From Limimaricola sp. (lineage in GTDB: Bacteria; Pseudomonadota; Alphaproteobacteria; Rhodobacterales; Rhodobacteraceae), in NCBI RefSeq assembly GCF_016125575.1, contig NZ_WGLM01000004.1, positions 498,501 through 562,500 on the forward strand: 64,000 nucleotides of DNA. Direction: 5' to 3'. A program made the position numbers and the translations under genes. The notes below the pieces were generated by a model. That model did not search any database, was not told the origin of the DNA, and worked only from the letters and a program-made list of their open reading frames with translations. Position 1 is the stretch's first letter. Every line of letters starts with the position of its first letter. Shown here piece by piece: positions 45,347 to 54,810 of the stretch.

Positions 45347-46720
45347 ATGGCGCGCCTGATCCATATCGACTGGCCCGACCACGGCACGCCCGCCCTGCCG
45401 CCCGCACCGGACCTTGCCGCGCTGCGCGGGCGTCTGGCGGCGGCGCGCGCCGCGATGGCCGCACGCGGACTGGATGCGCTGGCAATCTACGGCGACCGCG
45501 AACATGCCGCCAACCAGTGCTGGCTGACCGGGTTCGATCCGCGTTTCGAAGAGGCGTTGCTGATCCTGACGCCCGATGCCGCACACCTGCTGGCCGGCAA
45601 CGAATGCCTGCCCTACACGCGCATCTCGCCGCTTGTGGTCGCGGGCGACATTGCCGTACTGCACTGCCCCAGCCTGTCGCTGATCTCGCAGCCCCGGCAG
45701 GGCATCCGGCTTGCCGATGCCATCGCGCAGGCGCTGCCGCCCGGCGGAACGCTGGGCGCCGCGGGATGGAAGTATTTCGCTGCGGGCGAGGTCGACGCCC
45801 CCGAAACCGCGCTGGACCTGCCCGCCTTCCTGGCCGATCCCCTGCGCGCCCGTGCCGCCCGCGTGCACAACGCGACCGATCTCTTCATGCATCCCGGTTA
45901 CGGGTTGCGCTGCACGGTGGGGCCGGACGACATCGCCCGGCTGGAATTTGCAAACCACATGGCGGCCAGCGCGCTGCGCCGCATGGTCTTTGCCCTGCGC
46001 GAGGGGATGAGCGATTTCGCGGCGGTGCCGGCGGCGGGCCTTGGCGGGTTGCCGCTGGGCTGTCACGTCACCTTCGCCACGGGGGCCCGCGCCGCGCAGG
46101 GCATGTCCGGCCCCACGGGCCAGGTGTTGCGCCGCGGCCAGCCGGTATCCTTCAACATCTGCCACTGGGGCGCCAACATCTGCCGCGCGGGCTGGCTGGT
46201 CTCCGGCCCGGACGACCTGCCGCCCGATGCGCGCGATTACCTTTCCGCCTTTGCCGGGCCCTATGTGGCGGCGATGTCGGCTTGGATGGAAATGATGGTG
46301 CCCGGCACGCCCGGCGGCGATGTCTGGGACCGGATGATGGCGTTGCTGCCGCATGGAACCTTCGGTGTCACGCTCAATCCCGGCCACCTGATCGGCGATG
46401 ACGAATGGATCTCTTCGCCCATCTTTGCGGGATCGGACCTGCCGTTGCGGTCCGGCATGGCGATGCAGTCGGACGTGATCCCCGGCCATCCCGTCTATGG
46501 CTCGACGCGGATGGAGGACGGCTTTGTCATCTCCGACGAGGCGCTGCGCGCGGCGCTTGCCGCGGCCCATCCCGACGTCGCCGCCCGCTGCGCGGCGCGC
46601 GCGGCCTTCATGCGCGACAGGTTGGGCCTTGCCGTGCCCGAGGCGCTGCTGCCGCTGGCCGATACCTGCGGCCTTGTCGCGCCCTGGCTATTCGACCCGC
46701 ACGCGGTGATCACACTCTAA
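45347..46720 (+). CDS. M24 (creatinase/aminopeptidase P)-like protein with altered metal site
   Basis: A 457-residue protein with an N-terminal creatinase-like domain (about 20-165) and a pita-bread C-terminal domain. GHLIG keeps the usual histidine, but where two metal-binding Asp are expected the sequence is VSFNICHWGANICRAGW, with Asn260 and Asn267. The family's final Glu region reads MEDGFVIS. A catalytic metallopeptidase is doubtful. Creatinase-like hydrolases also lack metals and are an alternative. GGGAGGAACC precedes the ATG. Confidence 0.8.
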   Translation: MARLIHIDWPDHGTPALPPAPDLAALRGRLAAARAAMAARGLDALAIYGDREHAANQCWLTGFDPRFEEALLILTPDAAHLLAGNECLPYTRISPLVVAGDIAVLHCPSLSLISQPRQGIRLADAIAQALPPGGTLGAAGWKYFAAGEVDAPETALDLPAFLADPLRARAARVHNATDLFMHPGYGLRCTVGPDDIARLEFANHMAASALRRMVFALREGMSDFAAVPAAGLGGLPLGCHVTFATGARAAQGMSGPTGQVLRRGQPVSFNICHWGANICRAGWLVSGPDDLPPDARDYLSAFAGPYVAAMSAWMEMMVPGTPGGDVWDRMMALLPHGTFGVTLNPGHLIGDDEWISSPIFAGSDLPLRSGMAMQSDVIPGHPVYGSTRMEDGFVISDEALRAALAAAHPDVAARCAARAAFMRDRLGLAVPEALLPLADTCGLVAPWLFDPHAVITL

Positions 46721-48588
46721 AGCGACAGGCGGAACCGCGCGAACCCGTCCGCGCCGGGCCCTAGCGGCTGAAGCTGCCGGTCGTGCACCGCGGTCAGGTG
46801 CGCCATCGCGCCCGGCCCGGTCTCGAACACCGCGCTGGTGCCGGGCAGCGGCGCAAAGCGCCAGTCGGTCTCGATCCGCGGCGCGATCCGGCCCGCCTGC
46901 CGCAGGTAGTCGACGATGGCGTCGCGCGCGCCTTGCGGGCTGTCTAGCACCACCTCGGCCGCAGCCAGCCCGGCAAACCCGCCGCCCCCGGCCGCGCGAT
47001 AGCCGTTCGTGGCGACGACGAACCGCTGGCCGGTCGTCACCGGCGCGCCGTTCCAGCGCAGGTCGCGGATGCGCCCCGGCCCGTCACCCAGCGGCTGACC
47101 GTCGGGTCCGTAAAGCGCAGGCTGCGACAGGTCGATCGCGTAGCTGACCCCCGCGATCACGTCGAAATTGTAGACCGGCGCCGCGCGGTCGATCAGCGGC
47201 TGGTCCGCCGCGCCGGGAACAAGCGTCAGGAAGATGGCCGCCGCGTGTTCCAGCCAGTCGCGCAGCAGCGCCCCGTCGACAAGGATTGCCGTCAGCGGGT
47301 TGGGAAAGGGGTAAAGCGCCGAGGCATGGCGCATCCCCAGCGGTCCCGGCGGGATGTCGACATAGGCCTCCGGCCCGCCCCGGCCGCCCGCACGATAGGG
47401 CGAGGCCGCCGACAGCAGCGGCAGGTCCGCCCATGCGCTGCCCGTCAGCGCGCGCGCCACCGCCTCGCGCTGTGCCGCGGTGACAAGGCCCAGCCCCGCA
47501 TCATTGGCGACGCAGGCAAAATAGCTGTGCAGCGGCCCCGTCACCTCGGCCAGCGGGGCGCGGATATGGGCCAGCGTCCGGGCATGGGCCGCCGCCGCGC
47601 CCGCGACGATCTCCGCGTCGGGTTCGGTCCCGTCCTGCGGCAGCGCGACGGCCCTTGAGCGCGCGACTCTCCAACGCGGGCCCTCGCGCTCCAGCGCAAG
47701 GTCGATCACCCCAAGGTGCGAGCCGAGCGATCCGGGCAGCACCACCGGCATCTCGCCAATCCGGCCCTCGGCTCCCGGTGCGGGAAACAGCGCATGGCTG
47801 TGGCCGGCGACGATGGCATCGATCCCGGCCATCCGGGCCAGGGGGATCACCGCGTTCTCCATCCCCGGCGTGGCCGTTTCGGGGCCGATGCCGCTATGGG
47901 CCAGCGCCACCACCACGTCGGCCCCCGCCGCGCGCAGCGCCGGCACATGCGCCTGCGCCGCCTCGACGATGTCGCGCATCGCAATTCTGCCGGCGAGCTG
48001 CTGCTTGTCCCACCGCGTGATCTGCGGGGGCGCAAAGCCGATGACACCCACCTTGATCACCGCAGTGCTGCCATCCGGCGCGGGCAGAGTCCGCGTAACT
48101 AACGCCCAAGGCGGCCGAAAAAGGTGGTCCTCGCCCGGCGTCGCACCCAGATCGCGCGCGATATTGGCCGAGACCACGGGGAATGCCGCGTCACCAATCA
48201 CCGCCTGCAGGAAATCCAGCCCGTAGTTGAACTCGTGATTTCCCAGCGTCGCCGCGTCGTAGCCCAGTGTGTTCATCGCCGCGATCATCGGATGCGGCGT
48301 GCCGTCCGGCATCGGGGCCTCGCGCAGCATGTCGGTCATCGGCGTGCCCTGCAGGAAATCCCCGTTGTCCAGCAGCAGGCTCCCCGGTGCCTCGGCGCGC
48401 AAGGTCCGTACCATGGTGGCCACGCTGGCCAGCCCCAGTCCCGGCGCGGGCGCATCGGCGAAATAGTCGTAGGGCAGGATATGCACGTGCAGGTCTGTCG
48501 TCGCCATGATCCGCAAGTGCAGTTGTCCGCGTGCCGGGTCGATCTCGAATGGGGCAAGCTGGGCCAAGCGTTCGTCCTTGCGGCGCAT
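46717..48588 (-). CDS. cpdB: 2',3'-cyclic-nucleotide 2'-phosphodiesterase/3'-nucleotidase
   Basis: A 623-residue metallophosphoesterase plus 5'-nucleotidase C-terminal domain. ATTDLHVH, LDNGDFLQGTP, GNHEFNYG and AGHSHALF are the dinuclear metal motifs, and YNFDVIAGVSYAID lies in the nucleotide-binding C-terminal domain. Such enzymes salvage nucleotides from RNA in the periplasm. From the only good ATG there is no signal peptide. Upstream in-frame sequence is hydrophobic but has only TTG codons. Its start faces nudC over 101 bp. Confidence 0.9.
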   Translation of the reverse strand: MRRKDERLAQLAPFEIDPARGQLHLRIMATTDLHVHILPYDYFADAPAPGLGLASVATMVRTLRAEAPGSLLLDNGDFLQGTPMTDMLREAPMPDGTPHPMIAAMNTLGYDAATLGNHEFNYGLDFLQAVIGDAAFPVVSANIARDLGATPGEDHLFRPPWALVTRTLPAPDGSTAVIKVGVIGFAPPQITRWDKQQLAGRIAMRDIVEAAQAHVPALRAAGADVVVALAHSGIGPETATPGMENAVIPLARMAGIDAIVAGHSHALFPAPGAEGRIGEMPVVLPGSLGSHLGVIDLALEREGPRWRVARSRAVALPQDGTEPDAEIVAGAAAAHARTLAHIRAPLAEVTGPLHSYFACVANDAGLGLVTAAQREAVARALTGSAWADLPLLSAASPYRAGGRGGPEAYVDIPPGPLGMRHASALYPFPNPLTAILVDGALLRDWLEHAAAIFLTLVPGAADQPLIDRAAPVYNFDVIAGVSYAIDLSQPALYGPDGQPLGDGPGRIRDLRWNGAPVTTGQRFVVATNGYRAAGGGGFAGLAAAEVVLDSPQGARDAIVDYLRQAGRIAPRIETDWRFAPLPGTSAVFETGPGAMAHLTAVHDRQLQPLGPGADGFARFRLSL

Positions 48589-48689
48589 CTCGTGCAATTG
48601 CCTCGACCATAGGGCGAAAAGGGCCAAGAGAAAGGCGAAACGCCACTTCGCTTTTGCCCTTTGCGCGACCCTGTGCCAAGGCTGGCGCC

Positions 48690-49646
48690 ATGAAGATCGC
48701 GGAAACAGTAACCTTCGGCGGCGGCGGGCTTGACCGAGCCGCGGAACAACGGGGCAAGGCGTCGGCCGAGGCTGGGCCCTTGGCGCAAACGATCGTGCTC
48801 TGGCGTGGCAAGCCGCTGGTGATCGGCGAGGCGCGGGACAGGCTGGCACGTCTGCCGCTGGGCCACCCGGCGCTGGCGCAGCGGCACGAGGCACCCCTCT
48901 ACCTCGGCCGCGCCGCGGGCGAGGATCTTTTTGCCGTGGATCTTTCGGCTTGGCAGCCCGCCGTGGCGGACCCCGACACGCTGGGCGGCTTCTTCGATCC
49001 GTCCGAGCAGCACCATCCGGACCTGCCCGCAGATCACGTCTTTGTCGAGCTGCGCGGGGTGATGACGCGGCTGTCCCCGCTCGACGCCGAATGCGCCGCG
49101 ACCGCGCGCGCGATCGTCGGCTGGCATGACAGCCACCGCTACTGCGCGCGCTGTGGCGCGGCCAGCCAGCCGGTGCAGTCAGGCTGGCAACGCGATTGCC
49201 CTGCCTGCGGCACCCATCATTTTCCCCGCACCGATCCGGTGGTCATCATGCTGATCACCCATGGCAACGACGTGCTGCTGGGCCGCTCGCCGGGCTGGCC
49301 TGAGGGTATGTATTCGCTGCTGGCAGGCTTCATCGAACCGGGCGAGACGATCGAGGCCGCGGTGCGGCGCGAGGTCTGGGAAGAGGCCGGCGTGCGCGTC
49401 GGCCCTGTGGGCTACCTCGCCAGCCAGCCCTGGCCGTTTCCGGCATCGCTGATGTTCGGCTGCCAAGGCCGGGCCGAAACCCGCGAAATCACCCTCGACC
49501 CGGTCGAACTGGAAGACGCGCTTTGGGTCGGGCGTGAAGAAATGGTGCAGGTCTTTGCCGGGGCCCATCCGCGCATCAAGCCCGCCCGCAGCGGCGCAAT
49601 CGCTCATTTCCTGCTGCGGAACTGGCTTGCAGATCGGCTGGATTGA
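48690..49646 (+). CDS. nudC: NAD+ diphosphatase / decapping Nudix hydrolase
   Basis: A 318-residue Nudix enzyme that splits NADH to NMNH and AMP and in E. coli removes NAD caps from RNA. The zinc ribbon CARCG...CPACG (about 154-176), the Nudix box GFIEPGE...REVWEEAG and the NADH signature SQPWPFPASLM are complete. Confidence 0.95.
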   Translation: MKIAETVTFGGGGLDRAAEQRGKASAEAGPLAQTIVLWRGKPLVIGEARDRLARLPLGHPALAQRHEAPLYLGRAAGEDLFAVDLSAWQPAVADPDTLGGFFDPSEQHHPDLPADHVFVELRGVMTRLSPLDAECAATARAIVGWHDSHRYCARCGAASQPVQSGWQRDCPACGTHHFPRTDPVVIMLITHGNDVLLGRSPGWPEGMYSLLAGFIEPGETIEAAVRREVWEEAGVRVGPVGYLASQPWPFPASLMFGCQGRAETREITLDPVELEDALWVGREEMVQVFAGAHPRIKPARSGAIAHFLLRNWLADRLD

Positions 49647-49688
49647 CCCGAAACTCGGCCAAGGGGCGGCGCTCGAAAAGGAAGATAC

Positions 49689-50156
49689 GTGCAGTTCAAG
49701 TCTACCGAGGATATCGAGGCGCCGATCGACTACGTCTTTGCCCGTCTGACGGATTTTCCCAGTTTCGAAAAAGGCCTGCTGCGGCGGGGAGCGACCGTGA
49801 CCCGCACCCGTGCTGCGGCACCCGGGCAGGCCGGGTCGGCCTGGCAGGTCAAGTTCAAATTTCGCGGCAAGATGCGCGAGGCTCAGCTTGATGTCGCGCG
49901 GGTCGATCCCCCTTCATCGCTGGAATTGCTGGCAATCTCGGGCGGGATGCACGGGGTGATCCGTGCCAGCCTGCTGGCGCTTTCGGCGGGCCGCACCCGG
50001 ATGACGGTGACATCGGAACTCAGTGCCACAACGATCACCGCGCGGCTCTTGTTGCAATCGCTCAAACTGGCGCATGGCAGCCTTGCCAACCGCTACCATG
50101 CCCGGCTGGGCGCCTATGCCGAGGGTGTGGAAGAGCGCTATCGCAAGGGCCTTTAG
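49689..50156 (+). CDS. SRPBCC-family protein
   Basis: A 155-residue START/Bet v1-fold protein (STEDIEAPIDYVFARLTDF, with a long C-terminal helix). Such proteins bind lipids or polyketide-like ligands. Ligand unknown. GTG start with GGAAG upstream. Convergent with pheA, sharing TTAG. Confidence 0.82.
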   Translation: MQFKSTEDIEAPIDYVFARLTDFPSFEKGLLRRGATVTRTRAAAPGQAGSAWQVKFKFRGKMREAQLDVARVDPPSSLELLAISGGMHGVIRASLLALSAGRTRMTVTSELSATTITARLLLQSLKLAHGSLANRYHARLGAYAEGVEERYRKGL

Positions 50157-51001
50157 CCCTTCCGCTTTTCCCGGCGTCGCGCGGCGGCGGGATAGACACC
50201 CATCAGTTTGAGGTGGTCGGTGAAGTAATCGAGCTCTTCCAGCGCCAGCTGGACGTTGCGGTCGTCGGGGTGGCCCTCGATCTCGGCATAGAACTGTGTC
50301 GCGGTGAAATCGCCGCCCACCATGTAGCTTTCCAGCTTTGTCATGTTGACGCCGTTGGTCGCAAACCCGCCCATCGCCTTGTAAAGCGCGGCGGGAATGT
50401 TGCGCACCCGGAAGACGAAGCTGGTCATCATTCCGTAATTGCCCCGGCGCGACAGGTCGGGCGTGCGCGACATGACGAGGAACCGCGTGGTGTTGCGGTC
50501 ATGATCCTCGATATGGCGGGCCAGCACGTCGAGGCCGTAGATCTCTGCCGCCAGTTCCGAGGCCAGCGCGCCCTGCGTCGGGTCGCCCCCCTCGGCCACT
50601 TCGCGCGCGGCACGGGCATTGTCGCTGCTGGTGACGGGCCGGATGCCGTGCTCTCGCAGGAAACCCGCGCATTGCGGCAGGATCACGACATGGCCATGCG
50701 CATGGGTCACCTTGTCCAGCCGCGCGCCCGGCACGCCCAGAAGGTTGATGTGGACCCGCACGAAGGCTTCGTCGACGATATGCAGCCCGCTTTCGGGCAA
50801 CAGGTGATGCACGTCCGCGACCCGGCCATAGGTCGAATTCTCGACCGCGATCATGCCCAGTTCGGCCGCGCCGCTGCGTACCGCCTCGATGGCATCCTCG
50901 AAGGTGGCACAGGGCAACGGGTCCATCCCCGAGCGCGCCTCGACGCAGGCCTGATGCCCGTAGGCGCCCAGTTCGCCCTGAAAAGCGATGCGGTTGCTCA
51001 T
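50153..51001 (-). CDS. pheA: Prephenate dehydratase
   Basis: Makes phenylpyruvate for phenylalanine synthesis. 282 residues, monofunctional, without chorismate mutase. IAFQGELGAYGH, VENSTYGRV, and the catalytic NTTRF motif are present. The C-terminal ACT domain (about 195-275, with ESYMVGG-like ligand site) binds phenylalanine for feedback control. Confidence 0.96.
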   Translation of the reverse strand: MSNRIAFQGELGAYGHQACVEARSGMDPLPCATFEDAIEAVRSGAAELGMIAVENSTYGRVADVHHLLPESGLHIVDEAFVRVHINLLGVPGARLDKVTHAHGHVVILPQCAGFLREHGIRPVTSSDNARAAREVAEGGDPTQGALASELAAEIYGLDVLARHIEDHDRNTTRFLVMSRTPDLSRRGNYGMMTSFVFRVRNIPAALYKAMGGFATNGVNMTKLESYMVGGDFTATQFYAEIEGHPDDRNVQLALEELDYFTDHLKLMGVYPAAARRREKRKG

Positions 51002-51114
51002 CTCGCGGCCATCCCCGTAGTTGCCTGAAGGGCAATAAGTCGCGCTGCTATCGCTTGCAAGTCCGGCGGGGAAGCGGCTAGAACCCCTGCAAACTCGACT
51101 GAATGGGACGCGAC

Positions 51115-51645
51115 ATGTTCGACACTATGACCCTGACCAAGATCGTCGGCGGATTCTGCGGCGCCTTCCTGGTGTTTTTGCTGGGCAACTTCTTCGCCGG
51201 CATGATCTATGGCCCTGGTGAGGGCGGCGGCGAACAGGCGCAGGCCTACACGATCCAGGTTGCCGATTCCGGCAGTTCGTCCACCGATACGCAGCCCGCG
51301 GCCGCCAGCGGACCGGACTGGGCCACCGTCTATGCCAGTGCCGATCCGGCCGCAGGCGCCAACGTGGTCAAGAAATGCCTTGCCTGCCACAAGCTGCAGG
51401 ACGGCGTGAACGCCACCGGCCCGTCGCTCTACGGTGTCGTTGGCCGCAAGGTCGACAGCGAGCCGGGCTTCAACTACTCGGGCGCGCTGGAAAAGGTGTT
51501 CGATGTCTGGACCCCCGAGAACATCGAAAAATTCATTACCAACCCCAAAGAGGTTGCTCCGGGCACCAAGATGGGCTTTGCCGGCCTGTCCAACATCCAG
51601 GACCGCGCCAACGTGATCGCCTATCTCGCGACCAACCCGGGCTGA
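51115..51645 (+). CDS. cycM: Membrane-anchored cytochrome c552
   Basis: A 176-residue protein like Paracoccus CycM, which carries electrons from the bc1 complex to the aa3 oxidase. One N-terminal membrane anchor (about 8-31), an acidic linker, haem-binding CLACH (C88, C91, H92) and the axial methionine in GTKMGFAG. Starting at 51115 matches the family opening. An in-frame ATG at 51103 would add four residues. Confidence 0.93.
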   Translation: MFDTMTLTKIVGGFCGAFLVFLLGNFFAGMIYGPGEGGGEQAQAYTIQVADSGSSSTDTQPAAASGPDWATVYASADPAAGANVVKKCLACHKLQDGVNATGPSLYGVVGRKVDSEPGFNYSGALEKVFDVWTPENIEKFITNPKEVAPGTKMGFAGLSNIQDRANVIAYLATNPG

Positions 51646-51670
51646 TCCGCGCATCATTTTTCATGATCGC

Positions 51671-51699
51671 AAGGGCCGTGCCGCAAGGCGCGGCCCTTT
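51671..51699 (+). terminator. Terminator after cycM
   Basis: A 12-bp stem with one G-U pair (51671-51682 with 51687-51698) and loop GCAA, 25 bp after the stop. T-tract is short. Confidence 0.75.
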
Positions 51700-51786
51700 G
51701 TCCATGTGCTCACGCATTCTCAACTTGAATAATCGGACGCGGGCCTTAGCGTGACGGGAAAGGTCAAACCCGACAAGGAGACGCCG

Positions 51787-53691
51787 ATGCAGCCCCCCCG
51801 TCCGACCCGCGCCGCAGCCCTCGTGCAGACCCGGACGCGCTGGACAGGATGGCTGATCGGCGCGCTGATGCTTGCGGGGGCCGCTCTGGCCGCCGGTCAG
51901 GTCCGTGCCGACGATGCGGGCATCGTCACCAGCTACGGCTATTCCAAATATGGCGAGCTGAAATACCCCGCCGACTTCAAACATCTCGACTACGTCAATC
52001 CCGACGCGCCCAAGGGTGGCGAATATTCGACATGGGCGCAGGGCACCTTCGATTCGATGAATCCCTATTCCCGCGAGGGCCGTGCGGGCGCGCTGGCCAC
52101 CATCGGCTATGAAAGCCTGATGACAGGCACCGCCGACGAGGTCAGCGCCACCTACTGCCTGATCTGCTCGACCATCGAATACCCCGCCGACAAGTCGTGG
52201 ATTCTCTTCCACATGCGGCCCGAGGTGAAGTTTTCGGATGGCACACCGCTGACCGCCAATGACGTGAAGTTCTCGTTCGATATCCTCGCCGATCAGGGCC
52301 TGCCCTCCTACGCCGACATCGTGAAATCGCTGATCGACAAGGTCGAGGTGATCGACGACCACACCGTCAAGTTTTGGGTCAAGGCCGGCGCCTCGCCCGA
52401 CGATGCCTTCGACGTGGCCGGTGGCACGCCGATTTTCGAAAAGGCATGGTTCGACAAGACAGGGGCGCGGCTGGACGAAAGCCGGTTTGACATCCCGCCG
52501 GGCTCGGGGCCCTACATGCTCGACAGCTACGACGTGAACAAGCGCATCATCTACAAGCGCAACCCCGATTACTGGGGCAAGGACCTGCCCATCAATATCG
52601 GGCGCGACAACTACGACACGATCCGCGTCGAGTATTTCGCCGATACCACGGCCGCCTTCGAGGCGTTCAAGGCGGGCGAATTTACCTTCCGTCAGGAAAA
52701 CAGCTCTCTCAGCTGGGCAACGGGATACGACTTCCCGGCGCTGAGCAAGGGCTGGGTGGTCAAGGCGACGCTGCCTAACGGCAACCTGCCCGGCGCCTAC
52801 GGCATGGTCTTCAACCTGCGCGAGCCCAAGTTTCAGGACATCCGGGTGCGCAAGGCGCTGGCGCTGATGTACAACTTCAGCTGGACCAACGACACGCTGC
52901 AATACGGCCTCTTCGACCAGCGCGAAAGCTTCTGGCAGAACAGCGATCTGCAAGCCAAGGGTGTGCCCGAGGGTAAGGAGCTGGAATACCTCCAGTCGGT
53001 CAAGGACATGATCGACCCCGCCATCCTGACCGACCCGGTGACCGAGCCGCACACATCGAAGGCCGACAACCCGCTTGACCGGTCGAACCTGCGCAAGGCT
53101 TTGGCGTTGATGGAAGAGGCGGGCTGGACTGTGAACGACAAGGGTGTGCTGTCCAAGGATGGCCAGCCCTTCACGCTGGAATTCCTGTCCGACAACCCCG
53201 CCTTCCAGCGGGTCCTGACGCCCTATATCGACAACCTGAAAAAGCTGGGGGTTGATGCGCAGTTCACCATCGTGGACCCGGCGCAATACACAAACCGCAC
53301 CCGCGCCTTCCAGTACGACATGATCTATGACGGCTACAGCAACAGCCTTGAAGAAGGGCTGGGCCTGCAACAGCGTTACGGCAGCCAGGGCGTGAACGAT
53401 GTGTTCAACCCCTCGGGCTATTCCTCGCCCGCCGTCGACAAGCTGATCCAGGATGTCGTCGCCGCCAAAAGCTACGAGGACATGGCCGCCGCCGTGCGCG
53501 CCATCGACCGGATCATGCGCGCCGACCTGTTCGAGATTCCGGCATGGTATCTGGCCAGCTACTGGGTGGCCTATTACGACTTCTATGAACACCCCGACAA
53601 CCTGCCGCCCTATTCGCTGGGGCAGATGGACTTCTGGTGGGTGAACGCCGACAAGGCGGCCAGCCTGAAGGCCGAAGGCGCCTACAAGTAA
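51787..53691 (+). CDS. yejA: YejA-like periplasmic solute-binding protein
   Basis: A 634-residue oligopeptide-type binding protein with a signal sequence (hydrophobic residues 22-38, cleavage near VRA/DD). GYSKYGELKYP...HLDYVNPDAPKGG is characteristic of YejA, which in E. coli delivers microcin C and peptides to YejBEF. AAGGAGA precedes the ATG. First gene of yejABEF. Confidence 0.94.
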   Translation: MQPPRPTRAAALVQTRTRWTGWLIGALMLAGAALAAGQVRADDAGIVTSYGYSKYGELKYPADFKHLDYVNPDAPKGGEYSTWAQGTFDSMNPYSREGRAGALATIGYESLMTGTADEVSATYCLICSTIEYPADKSWILFHMRPEVKFSDGTPLTANDVKFSFDILADQGLPSYADIVKSLIDKVEVIDDHTVKFWVKAGASPDDAFDVAGGTPIFEKAWFDKTGARLDESRFDIPPGSGPYMLDSYDVNKRIIYKRNPDYWGKDLPINIGRDNYDTIRVEYFADTTAAFEAFKAGEFTFRQENSSLSWATGYDFPALSKGWVVKATLPNGNLPGAYGMVFNLREPKFQDIRVRKALALMYNFSWTNDTLQYGLFDQRESFWQNSDLQAKGVPEGKELEYLQSVKDMIDPAILTDPVTEPHTSKADNPLDRSNLRKALALMEEAGWTVNDKGVLSKDGQPFTLEFLSDNPAFQRVLTPYIDNLKKLGVDAQFTIVDPAQYTNRTRAFQYDMIYDGYSNSLEEGLGLQQRYGSQGVNDVFNPSGYSSPAVDKLIQDVVAAKSYEDMAAAVRAIDRIMRADLFEIPAWYLASYWVAYYDFYEHPDNLPPYSLGQMDFWWVNADKAASLKAEGAYK

Positions 53692-53718
53692 CCGGCAAGG
53701 GCCGAAAGGCACGACGCG

Positions 53719-54810
53719 ATGGGCGCATACATCCTCCGCCGGCTTTTGCTGGTCATCCCCACGCTACTGGGCATCATGGTGATCAACTTCACCCTGACCC
53801 AGTTCGTGCCGGGCGGCCCGATCGAACAGATCATCGCCAACATGGAAGGGCAGGGGAACGTCTTTCAGAACATCGCCGGGGGCAACGGCGACGTTCAGCA
53901 GCAGATGGATTCGGCCGACAGTTCCAGCTCGAAATACGTTGGCGCCCGCGGTCTGCCGCCCGAGTTCATCAAGCAGCTTGAACATGAATTCGGCTTCGAC
54001 AAGCCGCCGCTGGAACGCTTCATGTTGATGATGTGGAATTACGTGCGGTTCGATTTCGGCAAAAGCTGGTTCCGCTCGATCTCGGTCGTCGATCTGGTGC
54101 TGGAAAAGATGCCTGTCTCCATCACCATCGGCCTGTGGTCCACGCTGATCGCCTACATGGTATCGATCCCGCTGGGCATCAGAAAGGCAGTGCGCGACGG
54201 CTCTCGCTTTGACACATGGACCAGCGGCGCCATCATCGTGGGCTACGCGATTCCGGGTTTTCTCTTCGCGATCCTGCTGATCGTGCTGTTTGCAGGCGGA
54301 TCCTATTGGCGCTTCTTCCCGCTCCGCGGCCTGACCTCGGACAACTGGGATCAGCTCAGCCTTGTCGGCAAGGTGGTGGACTATTTCTGGCACATCACGC
54401 TGCCGGTTGTGGCATCGACCATCTCCAGTTTTGCCACGCTGACGCTGCTGACCAAGAACAGCTTTCTCGACGAGGTTAAGAAACAATACGTGATGACTGC
54501 ACGGGCCAAGGGCCTGAAGGAAAGCACGGTGATGTATCGCCATGTCTTCCGCAACGCGATGCTGATCGTCATCTCCGGCTTTCCGGCGCTTTTCATCTCG
54601 GTGTTTTTCGGCGGCTCGGTTATCATTGAAACCCTGTTCAGCCTCGATGGCCTAGGGAGGCTGGGCTACGAGGCGGCTGTTGCCCGCGACTACCCGGTCG
54701 TCTTTGGCACGCTCTTTGCGTTTTCGTTGATGGGCCTGATCATCGGCATTGTGACGGACCTGACCTACGTGCTGGTCGACCCGCGCATCGACTTCGAGAG
54801 CCGCGGATGA
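53719..54810 (+). CDS. yejB: YejB-like ABC permease
   Basis: A 363-residue inner-membrane permease of the oligopeptide type, with an extended periplasmic loop after the first helix and the coupling loop near [12 protein letters not shown] (EAA motif). Its stop overlaps the yejE start (ATGA). Confidence 0.94.
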   Translation: MGAYILRRLLLVIPTLLGIMVINFTLTQFVPGGPIEQIIANMEGQGNVFQNIAGGNGDVQQQMDSADSSSSKYVGARGLPPEFIKQLEHEFGFDKPPLERFMLMMWNYVRFDFGKSWFRSISVVDLVLEKMPVSITIGLWSTLIAYMVSIPLGIRKAVRDGSRFDTWTSGAIIVGYAIPGFLFAILLIVLFAGGSYWRFFPLRGLTSDNWDQLSLVGKVVDYFWHITLPVVASTISSFATLTLLTKNSFLDEVKKQYVMTARAKGLKESTVMYRHVFRNAMLIVISGFPALFISVFFGGSVIIETLFSLDGLGRLGYEAAVARDYPVVFGTLFAFSLMGLIIGIVTDLTYVLVDPRIDFESRG

